Source: Alectryocaccobium sp964389285 (GTDB lineage: Bacteria > Bacillota > Clostridia > Lachnospirales > Lachnospiraceae). From it: a stretch of 64,000 nucleotides of DNA. The notes beneath the pieces were generated by a model that saw only the letters and a program-made list of their open reading frames with translations, did not search any database and was not told the origin of the DNA. Positions 7,790 through 16,049 of this stretch are shown piece by piece. The DNA lies in assembly GCA_964389285.1 (NCBI GenBank), contig CAYMCZ010000003.1, positions 138,709 to 202,708 of the forward strand, written 5' to 3'. A program made the translations under genes and the position numbers. Position 1 is the first letter of the stretch. The number at the start of each line of letters is the position of its first letter.

Positions 7790-9007
7790 ATGGCAAAATT
7801 TTTCAAAGTTCTGATGAGCATACTCTTAATTGTGTTCATAGCTGCGCTGGCGGCATTGTTCGTACCACCGCTTCTCGGTGTTACCACCGTGGTTTCCGGT
7901 ACTGACAAAGCGACTAATATGAAAACAGGTTCTGTTGCGTACGGCACCAGAGAACCTATTTCCTCTCTCTCGTCCGGTGACAGCATTATCTACAACACAG
8001 ACGATGAGACATATATATATGAAGTAACAGACGTCAACAGCGATGACGGGACGATCAGCGTACGTACATCTTCAGGATCTCCCGAAAAGACGATCGAACT
8101 GAGAAGGACCGCTTCAAAGCTTCTTTTTGTAATTCCTTTTATAGGATATATAAGCATAGCGCTGGAAAGCCTGCTGGGTACCATAATCCTTATACTTGCC
8201 GCAGTACTTTTGGTGGTTCTTTTTATCATTTCCGATATAGTCAGCCGGAAAGCCAGGTCGAAAAAACGCTCCTCCGAATTTGACGACGAGGAAGACGACG
8301 AAGAATACGAAGAAAGCGCGGACAGCGACAGCATATATTTCAACGAATTGTCCAAAAGCAAAACCCGGCCTCACGCCCTTGACGCTCTCCAGAATCAGGA
8401 TCAAAGCGTAAGCGCGTCAAGCGCTCCCGCTATCGATGAAGAAATCGAGGAGCCGGCCGCAATCACGGGCTCGGAAACAGCAGCCGACCCCGAAACAGAA
8501 ATATTTAAAGCTGTTCCCTCCGGGAAAAAATCTTATGGCGATGAAAGCGTAGAGATTACATTTTCGGACGATGCGGAAAGAAAAGACCGAAGCGCAGGCA
8601 GCGCGTCGCCTTTTGTCGATCTGCCGGGACGTTCCTCCGTTTCGGATGAAATGCCTGCCAAAGAGACCGGCTTCAAAGCAGACGACTTTGACATAAGCAT
8701 TTCTGAACCTGAAACAGCAAAAGCTCCCGTTAAATCTCATACAGCAGATATCCCGGATATGAGAGCCGCTCTGGAAGCTGCCCTTAACTCGGCACAGGTC
8801 AACCGTTCAAACACCTTTGCTCCGGTTAAAGAAGTCGTTTCCGAAGAACCCGTAATCGAAATGCCAGATGAAATCGAGCTGGCTATTCCGGTCAGATCAC
8901 TTGAATCGCTTCTTTCAGAAGCATATTCAAAGGGAGAGGACCCCAAAGTTACCAAAGATGAAGCCTCCGGCATCACATTTGTTGACTATTCCGATTTCCT
9001 TAAATAA
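7790..9007 (+). CDS. Signal peptidase I-like (SipW fold) membrane protein without catalytic residues
   Basis: 405 residues: helix 1 (5-29), an extracytoplasmic domain (30-110), a long hydrophobic segment (111-150) and a 250-residue acidic, Ser/Glu-rich cytoplasmic tail. VVSGTDKATNMKTGSVAY (34-51) aligns with the SipW-type (S26B) nucleophile motif SGSMEPT...TGS. The nucleophile Ser is Thr38, and the later THRV histidine position reads Ile-Tyr. It is therefore probably a non-catalytic relative, perhaps a scaffold or sensor. GGAGAT precedes the ATG. The tail has no recognisable domain. Monogenic, followed by tRNA-Leu. Confidence 0.7.
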   Translation: MAKFFKVLMSILLIVFIAALAALFVPPLLGVTTVVSGTDKATNMKTGSVAYGTREPISSLSSGDSIIYNTDDETYIYEVTDVNSDDGTISVRTSSGSPEKTIELRRTASKLLFVIPFIGYISIALESLLGTIILILAAVLLVVLFIISDIVSRKARSKKRSSEFDDEEDDEEYEESADSDSIYFNELSKSKTRPHALDALQNQDQSVSASSAPAIDEEIEEPAAITGSETAADPETEIFKAVPSGKKSYGDESVEITFSDDAERKDRSAGSASPFVDLPGRSSVSDEMPAKETGFKADDFDISISEPETAKAPVKSHTADIPDMRAALEAALNSAQVNRSNTFAPVKEVVSEEPVIEMPDEIELAIPVRSLESLLSEAYSKGEDPKVTKDEASGITFVDYSDFLK

Positions 9008-9082
9008 CACTCTTTGTCCGGCGCGCATTATTATATCGAAGGCGCCCCCTTGCTTTCTTTATAAATGCGCCGGACAAACTTC

Positions 9083-9165
9083 GCCGGCGTGTCGGAATGG
9101 CAGACGAGGCAGACTCAAAATCTGTTGGCGGCAACGCCGTGTGGGTTCAAGTCCCACCGCCGGCA
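9083..9165 (+). tRNA. tRNA-Leu (anticodon CAA)
   Basis: Perfect 7-bp acceptor stem GCCGGCG/CGCCGGC with discriminator A at 9165. The anticodon arm GCAGA-CTCAAAA-TCTGT puts CAA at 34-36 (reads UUG). A long variable arm with GGCG/CGCC marks class II, and the T arm is GTGGG-TTCAAGT-CCCAC. The 3' CCA is not encoded. Confidence 0.95.
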
Positions 9166-9166
9166 T

Positions 9167-9220
9167 TACCTAAAATATAAAAAACGGGGTCGCGATGCCC
9201 CGTTTTTTATATTTTTAGGT
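9167..9220. terminator. Bidirectional terminator after tRNA-Leu
   Basis: A near-perfect inverted repeat of 22-23 bases per arm, whose core AAAAAACGGGG...CCCCGTTTTTT surrounds a TCGCGATG loop. It gives a GC stem with T tracts on both strands, serving the tRNA on plus and the flavodoxin gene on minus. Confidence 0.9.
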
Positions 9221-9277
9221 AAAGAGAATGAATTATAGCTAACGGCTGTTTAATGCCCGTTATTACATGATTGATTA

Positions 9278-9701
9278 TTATGCCAGTGCACTGCCGAGAG
9301 CCTTGCAGCTTTCTGCGCCTGCAGCATCCGGATCGTGGTTGCAGATGACCGGCTCTGCCGCCATCACGGCACCAAGCTTTTCGCATTTATCCTTCCATGT
9401 GCGCATCCACTCGCCGTCCCCCCCATCCGTATGAACCGAATAAAGCTATCTTTTTGCCTGACAGCTTTGCTTCACACTCTGAAAACATAGGTTCAAACTC
9501 ACTTTCTTCAAGTTCTTCATCTCCCATGGACGGACATCCGAATGCCACCGAATCATACTCGTCCATTTTATCAGCGAAAAAATCTGCTGCAGTTATTAAA
9601 TCCGCTTCCGCTCCGGCATTTTTTGCGCCTTCACAAATCAGTTCTGCCATTTTCTCCGTGTTTCCGGTTCCGCTCCAAAATACTACTGCTACTTTACTCA
9701 T
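9278..9701 (-). pseudogene. Flavodoxin, frameshifted in a 7-G run
   Basis: Short-chain flavodoxin (FMN electron carrier). The reading frame begins MSKVAVVFWSGTGNTEKMAE with the SGTGNTE phosphate loop. It holds to GSYGWG and then passes a run of seven C on the plus strand (9418-9424). Dropping one base restores GDGEWMRTWKDKCEKLG and a normal end in GSALA at 9278. The break is therefore a single-base homopolymer indel: a real mutation, a reversible phase-variable tract or a sequencing error. Without correction the product stops near 9387 after about 104 residues. The start could also be ATG 9710. It is downstream of the DUF3793 gene and probably shares its transcript. Confidence 0.85.
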
Positions 9702-9751
9702 GTTTAACATCAACCTTTCTTAAAATAATAAATTGTTTAATAATACTTATC

Positions 9752-10303
9752 TCAGACGGCAACTGCGAGCCGTTCTAAAGATCTGCCTTTTTCATACTGT
9801 TTTCTGTATGCGCTCGTACATTTCTTATATTTTGCAAACAGCTTCATTGCTTTATTGGCGTCGCCGTATACTTTCCAGCAACCGACGCATTTGCAGCAAT
9901 CCGCCTTGTTTTCGATGAATCCGCATACATCCTCCGGAGGATATCCGAGAAAAAGCCCTATCTCATGAGGAAATTCTGCCTCCTCTCCTATACGCGCTAT
10001 CAGCTGAGCCACGCAGCTTCCCGGTTTGTCTATACAGTAACCTCTTTCGCACAGAATCCTGGTGGCAGTCTGATCTTTCAGATCCCGCAAAAGATACGAC
10101 GGTCTGTACAGATATATGAGTGCTCTTTGATTGTTATATCTCAAAGATATCGCCCGAATTCCTTTTTTTCCCAATATGCGATTCAGGCGGCGCATCTCTT
10201 CTTTTAAAACGTTTTTATTTTCAAAAAAACAGGTGAACATGCTTCCCGTTTTCATGCCTGCCAGCACCGGTGAACAATGCTGGATGACTAATTTTTCCGA
10301 CAT
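9752..10303 (-). CDS. DUF3793 family protein
   Basis: 183 residues with the family hallmarks: an opening SEKLVIQHCSPVLAGMK, a central IGLFLGYPPEDV and a Cys-rich KADCCKCVGCWKVYGD segment. The family is common in clostridia and frequently lies beside flavodoxin genes, as here. The biochemical role is unknown; an iron- or flavin-linked job is suggested only by this neighbourhood and by the DtxR-like palindrome in front. ATG at 10303 follows AAGGAGAT. Confidence 0.85.
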   Translation of the reverse strand: MSEKLVIQHCSPVLAGMKTGSMFTCFFENKNVLKEEMRRLNRILGKKGIRAISLRYNNQRALIYLYRPSYLLRDLKDQTATRILCERGYCIDKPGSCVAQLIARIGEEAEFPHEIGLFLGYPPEDVCGFIENKADCCKCVGCWKVYGDANKAMKLFAKYKKCTSAYRKQYEKGRSLERLAVAV

Positions 10304-10318
10304 TTCACGTATCTCCTT

Positions 10319-10340
10319 CTGGTTAGCAATAGCTAACCAG
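10319..10340. promoter_or_regulatory. Palindrome before DUF3793-flavodoxin, metal-repressor-like
   Basis: CTGGTTAGC-AATA-GCTAACCAG is a perfect 9-bp inverted repeat directly upstream of the AAGGAGA ribosome site. The GTTAGC-N4-GCTAAC shape resembles DtxR/IdeR-type operators and recurs imperfectly at 19740-19757. It could also act as an RNA hairpin in the leader. Regulator identity is inference. Confidence 0.5.
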
Positions 10341-10398
10341 CGGTTAAAAATAAAAAGCCTTTTGGCCGTTCTCTTCTAATATGGTTTAAAAATCTTTA

Positions 10399-10438
10399 AA
10401 TACAAAAAGCCTTATCCTCTTGAAAAGATTATAAGGCT
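10399..10438 (-). terminator. Terminator after the lipoprotein gene
   Basis: AGCCTTAT (10408-10415) pairs with ATAAGGCT (10431-10438), and on the minus strand the stem is followed by TTTTTG. It serves the gene ending at 10546. Confidence 0.75.
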
Positions 10439-10545
10439 CCTTTTCGAAAATATCAAGCTTTTTTTTATTTTTTTATAGTTTACCGCAGGTAACTCTGTTC
10501 AGTATCTTTTTCGACCCGGAATAAATCGCTGAAAAATGACTTTTA

Positions 10546-11322
10546 TTAATCAATCCTTTCGTAGCCCGAAAGATCCGGTATAGTGAATGTTCCTTCCGGA
10601 ATATCGGTCTTGATGCTCTTTATAACCTTTGTCATCTCGGTTTCCGTCTCGCCCAAGGTTGCTTTTGTATAAATCGCGAAAACATCCCCGTCGTTCATAT
10701 AGAAGCGTTCAAGCGTTGACATAGCCATGGACTCTGTTGATGCATCCGTCAGATATTCATAATATTCATATTCCTGATCATCGCCGTCATCCGAATAAAG
10801 CGGAATAATCCCGCTTCCTTTTCCCTGGAATTCTCTTCCCGTTACATTAATTCCTTCTTCCATGGCTTTGTTAAGCTGTGACTGAGCAAGCTCAATTGTG
10901 TCCTCGCCCATGTCATATTCCATATAGCTTTTGGAGTTTTCGTTAATGCTTACGATATGTCCGTCAACGGAATACGTAATACTGGAAGCATTTTCCTGAT
11001 AGGTATTGACGCCATCCACCGCTTCCGTCTGCTCCGTAACAATACCCAGTGCGTATGCGTCATACACCTGAATGTAATGATATCCTGCTATGCAGTCAAG
11101 ATAATTGCATTCCGGCATGTCCTGAAGCCCGAGGATTTCATAGGCCGCAACGGTTCCTTCTAACCCCTCTGATGAAGACGATGTTTCAGAGGTTTCCGAT
11201 GAAGTCTCCGTCACTGCGCTTCCCTGAGCCTCAGACGTGTCACTGCCCGTGTTATTACCACATGCCGTCATTGCAGCTACTGCCGCCGCGGTAACCAGCG
11301 CAGCTATAATTTTCTTTTTCAT
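10546..11322 (-). CDS. Putative lipoprotein of unknown function
   Basis: 258 residues with a lipoprotein signal MKKKIIAALVTAAAVAAMTAC, so lipidation would be at Cys21. A Ser/Thr/Glu-rich linker follows (about 22-55), then a globular, mostly beta-rich domain with many acidic residues that ends TFTIPDLSGYERID. The overall pattern recalls LolA/LppX-like lipid-binding folds, but no motif confirms this. The ATG follows AAAGGAGAGAA; an upstream in-frame codon at 11370 is not supported. It stands alone with its own terminator, divergent from the SNF transporter. Confidence 0.72.
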   Translation of the reverse strand: MKKKIIAALVTAAAVAAMTACGNNTGSDTSEAQGSAVTETSSETSETSSSSEGLEGTVAAYEILGLQDMPECNYLDCIAGYHYIQVYDAYALGIVTEQTEAVDGVNTYQENASSITYSVDGHIVSINENSKSYMEYDMGEDTIELAQSQLNKAMEEGINVTGREFQGKGSGIIPLYSDDGDDQEYEYYEYLTDASTESMAMSTLERFYMNDGDVFAIYTKATLGETETEMTKVIKSIKTDIPEGTFTIPDLSGYERID

Positions 11323-11458
11323 TTCATTTCTCTCCTTTACTGCTTTACGTAAAAAACATAAGGGTAACAATGTTTAAAGTGATTATACATCAACTGTTTT
11401 AGGGTGGCAATGCAAAATACAAAACCGTATTTCTGCTTTAATGTTCTAATTCGCTGAA

Positions 11459-11487
11459 TTGCGTGTGTTTTGTATTTGTGATAAATT
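11459..11487 (+). promoter_or_regulatory. Possible promoter of the SNF transporter gene
   Basis: TTGCGT (11459-11464), 17-base spacer, TAAATT (11482-11487). The -10 box is imperfect. Confidence 0.4.
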
Positions 11488-11519
11488 ATATTTACTTTAT
11501 TTAAGAAGGAGATACGGTT

Positions 11520-12920
11520 TTGAATACCAAAAAGAGAAGTTCATTTTCAGGGTCAATAGGTTTTGTGCTCGCGGCAGCCGGAAGCGCTGTCGGTCTGGGA
11601 AATATATGGAGATTCCCTTATCTAGCGGCCAAGGACGGCGGCGGTCTTTTTCTCGTGATATATATTATTCTTACTCTCACTTTCGGTTTTGCGCTTCTGA
11701 CAACCGAAATATCAATAGGAAGAAAGACCAGAAAAGGCCCTCTGTCGGCCTACAAATCACTTACAAAAAAGGGCGGTTTCGTCGGTTTCTTTGCCTGTCT
11801 GGTACCAATGATCATCATGCCGTATTACTGCGCCATCGGCGGATGGGTGCTTAAATATTTCTTTGTATTTGTCACCGGTCAGGGCGCTGCAGCCGCTCAG
11901 GACGGATATTTTACAGGTTACATCACCGGAACTACCGAGCCGGTCGTAATGATGGCGATATTTCTTGCCATTTGTGCTTTTTGTATTTTTAACGGCGTAA
12001 ACAGGGGAATAGAAAAGCTTTCCAAATTCCTGATGCCGGTTTTGTTAATTCTTGTTATTATTATCGCCATTTTCTCTCTGACGCTGAAGCATACGACTGC
12101 CGACGGCGTGACGCGCACGGGTCTTGAAGGCTTAAAAATACTGGTGGTGCCGGATTTTTCAAATGTTACTCCCGGCAGCTTTTTCAACACGCTTGTGGAC
12201 GCCATGGGACAGCTTTTCTACAGTCTGAGTGTGGCAATGGGCATTATGATAGCTTACGGTTCATATGTTAAGGACGATGTCAAACTCGGCAAGGCCATCA
12301 ACCGCATCGAGATATTTGATACAGGCATAGCCATCCTTGCGGGCGTCATGATCATTCCCGCCGTCTTTACCTTCATGGGTACGGAGGGCATGACCTCTTC
12401 CGGCCCCGGACTTATGTTTATTTCGCTTCCCAAGGTATTTATCTCCATGGGCGCCATCGGCAACTTCATAGGAGCCCTGTTTTTCGCAATGGTTCTTTTT
12501 GCGGCCATAACATCCGCGGTATCAATAATGGAAGCAATCGTGTCCAGCTTTATGGATGAATTTCATATTTCCAGGAAAAAAGCTGCCGGCATAGAGACTT
12601 TTATCGCTTTTGCGGTCGGTCTCATAGTTTGTCTCGGCTATAACCTGCTTTACTTTGAAGCTCCGCTTCCAAACGGAAGCACTGGTCAGGTGCTTGATTT
12701 TATGGATTATATCAGCAATAACGCCCTCATGCCCATAGTGGCCATAGCGACCTGCATTATCATCGGATGGATAGTCGGACCGAAGCTTGTTATAGACGAA
12801 GTTGAAAAAACCGGTGATAAAATGGGACGAAAACGATTATATGTGGCCATGGTCAAATATGTCGCCCCGATACTGCTTGTAGTGCTGCTTCTGAAGTCTT
12901 TGGGTATCGTTTCTTTCTGA
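11520..12920 (+). CDS. Sodium-dependent neurotransmitter:sodium symporter family transporter
   Basis: 466 residues of the NSS/SNF family (LeuT, TnaT, MhsT fold), which couple Na+ to uptake of amino acids or related amines. TM1 shows the diagnostic GSAVGLGNIWRFPYL (about 18-32), the unwound Na+/substrate site. About 11-12 hydrophobic helices follow. The start codon is TTG at 11520, with AGGAGA 7-8 bases upstream; no ATG fits. The C-terminus is shorter than in eukaryotic relatives, as is normal for bacterial members. The substrate cannot be read from sequence. Confidence 0.92.
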   Translation: MNTKKRSSFSGSIGFVLAAAGSAVGLGNIWRFPYLAAKDGGGLFLVIYIILTLTFGFALLTTEISIGRKTRKGPLSAYKSLTKKGGFVGFFACLVPMIIMPYYCAIGGWVLKYFFVFVTGQGAAAAQDGYFTGYITGTTEPVVMMAIFLAICAFCIFNGVNRGIEKLSKFLMPVLLILVIIIAIFSLTLKHTTADGVTRTGLEGLKILVVPDFSNVTPGSFFNTLVDAMGQLFYSLSVAMGIMIAYGSYVKDDVKLGKAINRIEIFDTGIAILAGVMIIPAVFTFMGTEGMTSSGPGLMFISLPKVFISMGAIGNFIGALFFAMVLFAAITSAVSIMEAIVSSFMDEFHISRKKAAGIETFIAFAVGLIVCLGYNLLYFEAPLPNGSTGQVLDFMDYISNNALMPIVAIATCIIIGWIVGPKLVIDEVEKTGDKMGRKRLYVAMVKYVAPILLVVLLLKSLGIVSF

Positions 12921-12938
12921 ACTAAGCGCTTTCTCAAT

Positions 12939-12983
12939 TATCAATATATAGTGTTTGGGTTTTAAAAAAAATCTATATATGGG
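12939..12983. promoter_or_regulatory. Two NrdR-like boxes upstream of nrdD
   Basis: TATCAATATATAGTGT (12939-12954) matches most of the NrdR consensus ACACWATATWTWGTGT. A weaker copy follows at 12968-12983. Their starts are 29 bases apart, near the three-helical-turn spacing usual for NrdR boxes, and the second abuts the -35 box of nrdD. NrdR represses ribonucleotide reductase genes when dATP is high. Confidence 0.7.
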
Positions 12984-12984
12984 G

Positions 12985-13013
12985 TTTACAACCGGATAAA
13001 AAGCATTTATAAT
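12985..13013 (+). promoter_or_regulatory. nrdD: nrdD promoter
   Basis: TTTACA (12985-12990), 17-base spacer, TATAAT (13008-13013). The predicted transcript starts near 13020, about 60 bases before the start codon. Confidence 0.8.
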
Positions 13014-13060
13014 GTGTAAACGCAACATCAAAAACGCAATACATTTTAAATGCTTTTTAT
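12996..13060. repeat. 22-nt imperfect inverted repeat over the nrdD -10 box and leader
   Basis: The arm at 12996-13017 and its inverted partner at 13039-13060 differ at 2 of 22 positions (core ATAAAAAGCATTTA). The left arm spans the -10 box and start site and the right arm ends just before the AAGGGGG ribosome site. It may be a cruciform or operator in DNA; the transcript itself contains only part of the left arm. Confidence 0.6.
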
Positions 13061-13081
13061 ATTTGAAGGGGGATTGGCAAC

Positions 13082-15301
13082 ATGAAAATCATAAAAAGAA
13101 ACGGGACGGAAACGGTGTTTCAGACCGATAAAATAGAAAAGGCCATAGAGAAAGCAAACACCAGCGTTCCGGAAGGCAAGCGGCTTTCCGATGACGATAT
13201 AAAACTGATCGCCGCTACTATCAAAACAAAAGTCGAAATGACAGGCGTAACGCCCTCCGTCGAAGAAGTTCAGGACATGGTGGTAAACGAGATCATGCGA
13301 AGCGGCAAGTTCGCTTTGGCTCAGAACTATATCACTTACCGCTATCAAAGAGCTCTGGCAAGGCGCTCCAACACAACAGACGACGAGATTCTGACGCTTC
13401 TTTCACGCACAAACGAAGAAGCAAAGCAGGAAAACTCCAACAAAGACCCGATTATAAACTCAACGCTGCGTGATTATATCGCGGGCTATGTAAGCCGCGA
13501 TCTTTCGGATCGTATCCTGCTTCCGGGCGACGTGGTGGATGCTCACAAAAGAGGCATAATTCATTTTCATGATACGGATTATTACGCGCAGCCCATGTAC
13601 AACTGCTGTCTTGTAAACCTCGAAGACATGCTCCAAAACGGAACAGTCATCTCCGGAACAAAGATCGTGAAACCTCACAGCTTTGCCACGGCCTGCAACA
13701 TAGCTACGCAGGTAATAGCTCAGGTGGCCTCAAACCAGTACGGCGGACAGTCCGTATCTCTGGCTCATCTTGCGCCTTTCGTGGATATTTCCAGACAGCT
13801 CATCAGGGAGAGCGTTATCGCCGAAAGAACGGAAAACGGCGACGACATGGACGAAGCCAAGATCGAGCATACCGTTGAGAGACGCCTCGCAAAAGAAGTA
13901 AAGGCAGGCGTGCAGACGATCCAGTATCAGCTTATAACTCTTATGACGACAAACGGACAGGCTCCTTTTGTCACGCTGTTCATGTATTTGGACGAAGTTC
14001 CCGAGGGCCAGACCAGAGACGACCTTGCCCTGATAATCAAAGAAGTCCTTGAGCAGCGCATCAAAGGCGTTCAGGATGAAACCGGCGCATGGATCACTCC
14101 GGCTTTCCCCAAACTGATATACGCTCTCGATGAAGACAATATCACGGAAGACTCCAAATACTGGGATTTGACCGTTCTTGCGGCCAAATGCACCGCAAAA
14201 AGAATGGTTCCCGATTACATTTCGGTAAAAGTCATGAGAGAACTTAAAGGCGACGTTTATACCTGTATGGGCTGCCGTTCTTTCCTTACGCCCGACCGCT
14301 TTACGGATGCCGGTATCAAAAACATCCCGAACGCTCTCAACTATAAAGAAGGCAGCCACAGATATTACGGCCGTTTTAACCAGGGCGTCGTAACCCTCAA
14401 CCTGCCGTATATAGCATGCCTCTCCGGCGGCGACGAGGAAAAATTCTGGGAGATTCTGGAAGATTATCTCGATCTCTGTCACAGGGCTCTCAGGAAAAGA
14501 CACGAAAGGCTTCTGGGTACGCCCTCCGACGTAAGCCCCATACTGTGGCAGTTCGGAGCCCTTGCGCGTCTTGAAAAAGGCGAAAAGATCGACAAGCTCC
14601 TTTACAACGGATATTCGACCATATCACTTGGTTTTGCCGGGCTTTATGAGTGTGTAATGCGCATGAAAAACGCAAGCCATACCTCGGAAGAAGGCAAACC
14701 GTTTGCCATGAAGGTAATGCAGACGCTCAATGACGCATGCAAAAAATGGAAAGCCGAAGAAAATATCGACTATTCGGTTTACGGCACTCCGCTTGAGTCC
14801 ACCACATATAAATTCGCAAAAGCCTTAAAACGTGATTTCGGCGTTATCGAAGGCGTTTCGGACAAAAACTATGTGACAAACAGCTATCATGTACACGTAA
14901 CCGAAAATATAGACGCTTTCAAGAAACTTACATTTGAGGCCGACTTCCAGAACTTAAGCCCCGGCGGCGCTATCAGCTATGTGGAGGTTCCCAATCTCGA
15001 AAACAATCTTCCCGCTGTCCTCGCGGTCATGAAACACATTTATGAAACGATCATGTATGCGGAGCTTAACACAAAGAGCGATTACTGCGACGTTTGCGGA
15101 TATGACAGAGAGATCAATGTCATCGAAGAAGGCAGCAAACTCATCTGGGAATGCCCCAACTGCGGAAACCGCGACCAGAATAAAATGCATGTGGCAAGAA
15201 GGACATGCGGATATATCGGAACGCAGTATTGGAATCAGGGACGTACACAGGAGATTAAAGACCGCGTGCTGCATATGTCAAATAAAACTTTTGCCGACTG
15301 A
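13082..15301 (+). CDS. nrdD: Anaerobic ribonucleoside-triphosphate reductase
   Basis: Class III RNR: a glycyl-radical enzyme that makes dNTPs without oxygen. The 739 residues comprise an N-terminal ATP-cone (about 1-95) for allosteric control, the catalytic barrel and a C-terminal zinc site (CDVCG...CPNCG near 665-690). The radical motif RRTCGYIGT carries Gly710. AAGGGGG precedes the ATG. nrdG follows on the same strand 108 bases later, giving the standard nrdDG pair behind NrdR boxes. No aerobic RNR is in view. Confidence 0.97.
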   Translation: MKIIKRNGTETVFQTDKIEKAIEKANTSVPEGKRLSDDDIKLIAATIKTKVEMTGVTPSVEEVQDMVVNEIMRSGKFALAQNYITYRYQRALARRSNTTDDEILTLLSRTNEEAKQENSNKDPIINSTLRDYIAGYVSRDLSDRILLPGDVVDAHKRGIIHFHDTDYYAQPMYNCCLVNLEDMLQNGTVISGTKIVKPHSFATACNIATQVIAQVASNQYGGQSVSLAHLAPFVDISRQLIRESVIAERTENGDDMDEAKIEHTVERRLAKEVKAGVQTIQYQLITLMTTNGQAPFVTLFMYLDEVPEGQTRDDLALIIKEVLEQRIKGVQDETGAWITPAFPKLIYALDEDNITEDSKYWDLTVLAAKCTAKRMVPDYISVKVMRELKGDVYTCMGCRSFLTPDRFTDAGIKNIPNALNYKEGSHRYYGRFNQGVVTLNLPYIACLSGGDEEKFWEILEDYLDLCHRALRKRHERLLGTPSDVSPILWQFGALARLEKGEKIDKLLYNGYSTISLGFAGLYECVMRMKNASHTSEEGKPFAMKVMQTLNDACKKWKAEENIDYSVYGTPLESTTYKFAKALKRDFGVIEGVSDKNYVTNSYHVHVTENIDAFKKLTFEADFQNLSPGGAISYVEVPNLENNLPAVLAVMKHIYETIMYAELNTKSDYCDVCGYDREINVIEEGSKLIWECPNCGNRDQNKMHVARRTCGYIGTQYWNQGRTQEIKDRVLHMSNKTFAD

Positions 15302-15333
15302 ACGATTATTTGTTCCGGAAAAACACTGCAGCA

Positions 15334-15373
15334 GGGCTGTCGCATATACATTCTCATGAATATGCGGCAGCCC
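15334..15373 (+). repeat. Hairpin GGGCTGTCGCA...TGCGGCAGCCC between nrdD and nrdG
   Basis: The arm GGGCTGTCGCATAT pairs with ATATGCGGCAGCCC. Related hairpins occur at 15954-15973 and 19875-19916, so this may be a small dispersed element. There is no T tract, so it is unlikely to be a strong terminator and could instead tune nrdG level or protect mRNA ends. Confidence 0.55.
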
Positions 15374-15409
15374 CTCGCTTATATTTTCACGAATTCGGAG
15401 GAAACGGTT

Positions 15410-15937
15410 ATGCATATTGGTGAAATAATCACGACGGATTCCGCCAACGGACGCGGAATCCGGGTGACAATTTTTGTTTCCGGCTGCCTTAACCGCTGTG
15501 AAGGCTGTTTTCAGCCTGAAACATGGGATTTCGACTACGGACGCGAATACACTCCCGAAATTGAAGACTTCATTATCAGCGAACTGTCAAAACCATATTA
15601 CGACGGCCTTACCCTGCTCGGCGGCGACCCCATGGAAGAGCCTAACCAGAGAGCTCTTCTGCCGCTTGTAAAACGGGTAAAAAAAGAGCTTCCGGACAGA
15701 AACATCTGGGCCTTTACCGGATATATATACGAAGAAGACCTGATCCCCGGCGGAAAGCGCTATTTTGATATCACGGACGATTTGCTTGACCATATAGATA
15801 CCTTGGTGGACGGCCCCTTTATGATAGCCAAAAAAAACATACTGCTGAATTTCAGAGGCTCGGACAACCAGAGGATTTTAAACCTAAAAGCCACAAGGGA
15901 AACCGGAACAATCGTATTTGATCCGCTGAACAACTGA
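15410..15937 (+). CDS. nrdG: Anaerobic ribonucleotide reductase activating protein
   Basis: Radical-SAM activase that generates the glycyl radical on NrdD. 175 residues; the CxxxCxxC cluster motif is Cys26, Cys30, Cys33 (GCLNRCEGC), followed by the GGDPM SAM motif near 83. ATG 15410 follows GGAGGAAAC. An upstream in-frame ATG at 15356 falls inside the intergenic hairpin and lacks a ribosome site. Co-transcribed with nrdD. Confidence 0.95.
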   Translation: MHIGEIITTDSANGRGIRVTIFVSGCLNRCEGCFQPETWDFDYGREYTPEIEDFIISELSKPYYDGLTLLGGDPMEEPNQRALLPLVKRVKKELPDRNIWAFTGYIYEEDLIPGGKRYFDITDDLLDHIDTLVDGPFMIAKKNILLNFRGSDNQRILNLKATRETGTIVFDPLNN

Positions 15938-15953
15938 ACACTCTGATTTTAAT

Positions 15954-15973
15954 GGGGCTGCTGCGACAGCCCT
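15954..15973 (+). terminator. Hairpin after nrdG
   Basis: GGGGCTG-CTGCGA-CAGCCCT followed by CTTAGTTT. The stem is stable but the T tract is poor. It shares sequence with the hairpins at 15334 and 19875. Confidence 0.5.
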
Positions 15974-16049
15974 CTTAGTTTAAGGCTGGACTTATATACC
16001 TCAAAAGTGGTATGATGATCTCACCGAAAAATATCCGGAGGATCAAATC

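Noticed and set aside
9387..9440. Programmed frameshifting in the flavodoxin
   Set aside because: No downstream pseudoknot or stop-linked shift site; flavodoxins are not known to use it.
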